In this document: positions 4,958 to 5,612 of the stretch, piece by piece
Position numbering within the stretch: position 1 is the first letter of the stretch
How the letters are laid out: each line of letters begins with the position of its first letter
Origin: Oscillospiraceae bacterium
GTDB lineage: Bacteria > Bacillota > Clostridia > Oscillospirales > Ruminococcaceae
DNA: 5,612 nt
Assembly: GCA_017416665.1 (NCBI GenBank)
Contig: JAFQBO010000387.1
Location: forward strand, 1 to 5,612
Direction: 5' to 3'
The notes under the pieces: generated by a model
What the model was told of the DNA's origin: nothing
The model's database searches: none
What the model saw: the letters and a program-made list of their open reading frames with translations, nothing else
Translations under genes and position numbers: made by a program

Positions 4958-5612
4958 ATGCGGCAGACGGCGTATGATATGCTGTATTTGTCAATATGTG
5001 CATTGAATAATGTAAAACCCGATGCAAAAAGAGTGGCAGGTATTGACCTTGAAAAGCTATATAAAATCTGTCAGTATAACAGTCTGACGGCAATTACCTG
5101 TAAGGGTCTAGAAATGGCAGGCGTTTCTGATAAAAGATTTATAGAAGCTAAGGCAAAGGCTATCCGTAAGGTTATCATGCTTGATGCTGAACGTCAGAAA
5201 ATCTGTGCTTTTATGGAGCAGAATCATATCTGGTATATGCCCTTGAAAGGTGTTTACATTAAAGAACTGTATCCTGAAATCGGTTTCAGACAGATGGCTG
5301 ATAACGATATTCTCTATAATGAGAAATATCAGAAGGAATTGCAGGAATTTATGATTTGCAGCGGCTATGAAACTGAAAGTATCGCAAAAGAACATCATGA
5401 TACTTACATGAAAAAGCCTGTTTATAACTACGAAATGCATACGTCCTTATTTGATGAAAACACTGACAAGAAATTTTATGATTATTATGCTGATGTAAAA
5501 AAACGTCTTGTTAAGGCTGAAAATACACAATACTGTTACAATTTTACTGATGAGGATTTCTATATTTATGTAAAGCTTCATGAGTACAAGCATTTTTCTA
5601 TAGGCGGTACAG
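4958..5612 (+). CDS. Nucleotidyltransferase family protein (NTP_transf_5 type), 3' truncated by window edge
   Basis: The frame is open from ATG 4958 to the window end (218 complete codons). A helical N-terminal part (about 1-90) precedes MPLKGVYIKELYP (94-106), then R111 and ADNDILY (114-120), where D115 and D117 form the acidic pair expected of a nucleotidyltransferase fold. Later marks are EMHTSLF (159-165) and LHEYKHFSIGGT (207-218). The LKG...R..xDxDIL pattern is that of the uncharacterised nucleotidyltransferase family often found in lasso-peptide and polysaccharide clusters; its donor and acceptor are not established. Family members are usually 350-400 aa, so roughly half is present. 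It is the fourth gene of the operon, 9 bases after the peptidase, which points to a role in modifying the same target as the kinase. Adenylyl transfer is inference. Confidence 0.85.
   Translation, partial: MRQTAYDMLYLSICALNNVKPDAKRVAGIDLEKLYKICQYNSLTAITCKGLEMAGVSDKRFIEAKAKAIRKVIMLDAERQKICAFMEQNHIWYMPLKGVYIKELYPEIGFRQMADNDILYNEKYQKELQEFMICSGYETESIAKEHHDTYMKKPVYNYEMHTSLFDENTDKKFYDYYADVKKRLVKAENTQYCYNFTDEDFYIYVKLHEYKHFSIGGT

Noticed and set aside
5108..5440. 110-codon open frame on the minus strand
   Set aside because: Complementary to the nucleotidyltransferase gene, whose LKG and DND motifs are in the + frame; its hydrophobic translation is a typical antisense artefact.

Overview
The window looks like an AT-rich, low-GC Firmicute, most likely a gut or rumen Ruminococcus or close relative (Oscillospiraceae). 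This is an inference from the Shine-Dalgarno sites, the heavy use of ACA (Thr), TCA (Ser) and AGA (Arg), and the families present. Every supported gene is on the + strand. There are no tRNAs, rRNAs, transposases or CRISPR repeats.

Left half (to 3223): the 3' part of a very large, probably secreted or surface protein whose start lies before the window. Its visible N-terminal part is an array of CxCG/CxxCG knuckles with interspersed His-rich linkers. After a linker come three InlB B-repeat-like (GWY) modules and a beta-rich C-terminal domain. No LPxTG, dockerin or transmembrane anchor is visible. From about nt 2640 the codon usage changes abruptly (Ile ATT to ATC, Tyr TAT to TAC), and the same style continues into the next gene.

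Middle (3224-3501): 25 bases after the large gene, with a strong ribosome binding site, lies a 44-codon gene (3249-3383) for a very acidic, Cys-free peptide. It has a Glu-rich first half, an IITASG hinge and an Asp-rich second half. It looks like a ribosomal natural-product (RiPP) style precursor. A strong intrinsic terminator (3402-3435) ends this unit. One base later comes a near-perfect sigma-A promoter (3437-3466) for the next unit.

Right half (3502-5612): a tight operon of an HPr-kinase-like P-loop protein (TTG start), a PqqD-like small protein (the RiPP recognition element fold), an S24/S26-type peptidase with Ser and His boxes, and the first 218 codons of a nucleotidyltransferase-family protein (NTP_transf_5 type) that runs off the window. 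HPrK-like kinases, PqqD-like B1 proteins and nucleotidyltransferases also occur together in some Firmicutes lasso-peptide clusters. The working model is that the kinase, PqqD, peptidase and transferase cassette binds, modifies and/or cleaves the neighbouring acidic peptide, with the large Cys-rich protein as a co-transcribed partner. The gene families are well supported. The link between the cassette and the peptide is inference from proximity and a degenerate leader-like motif.
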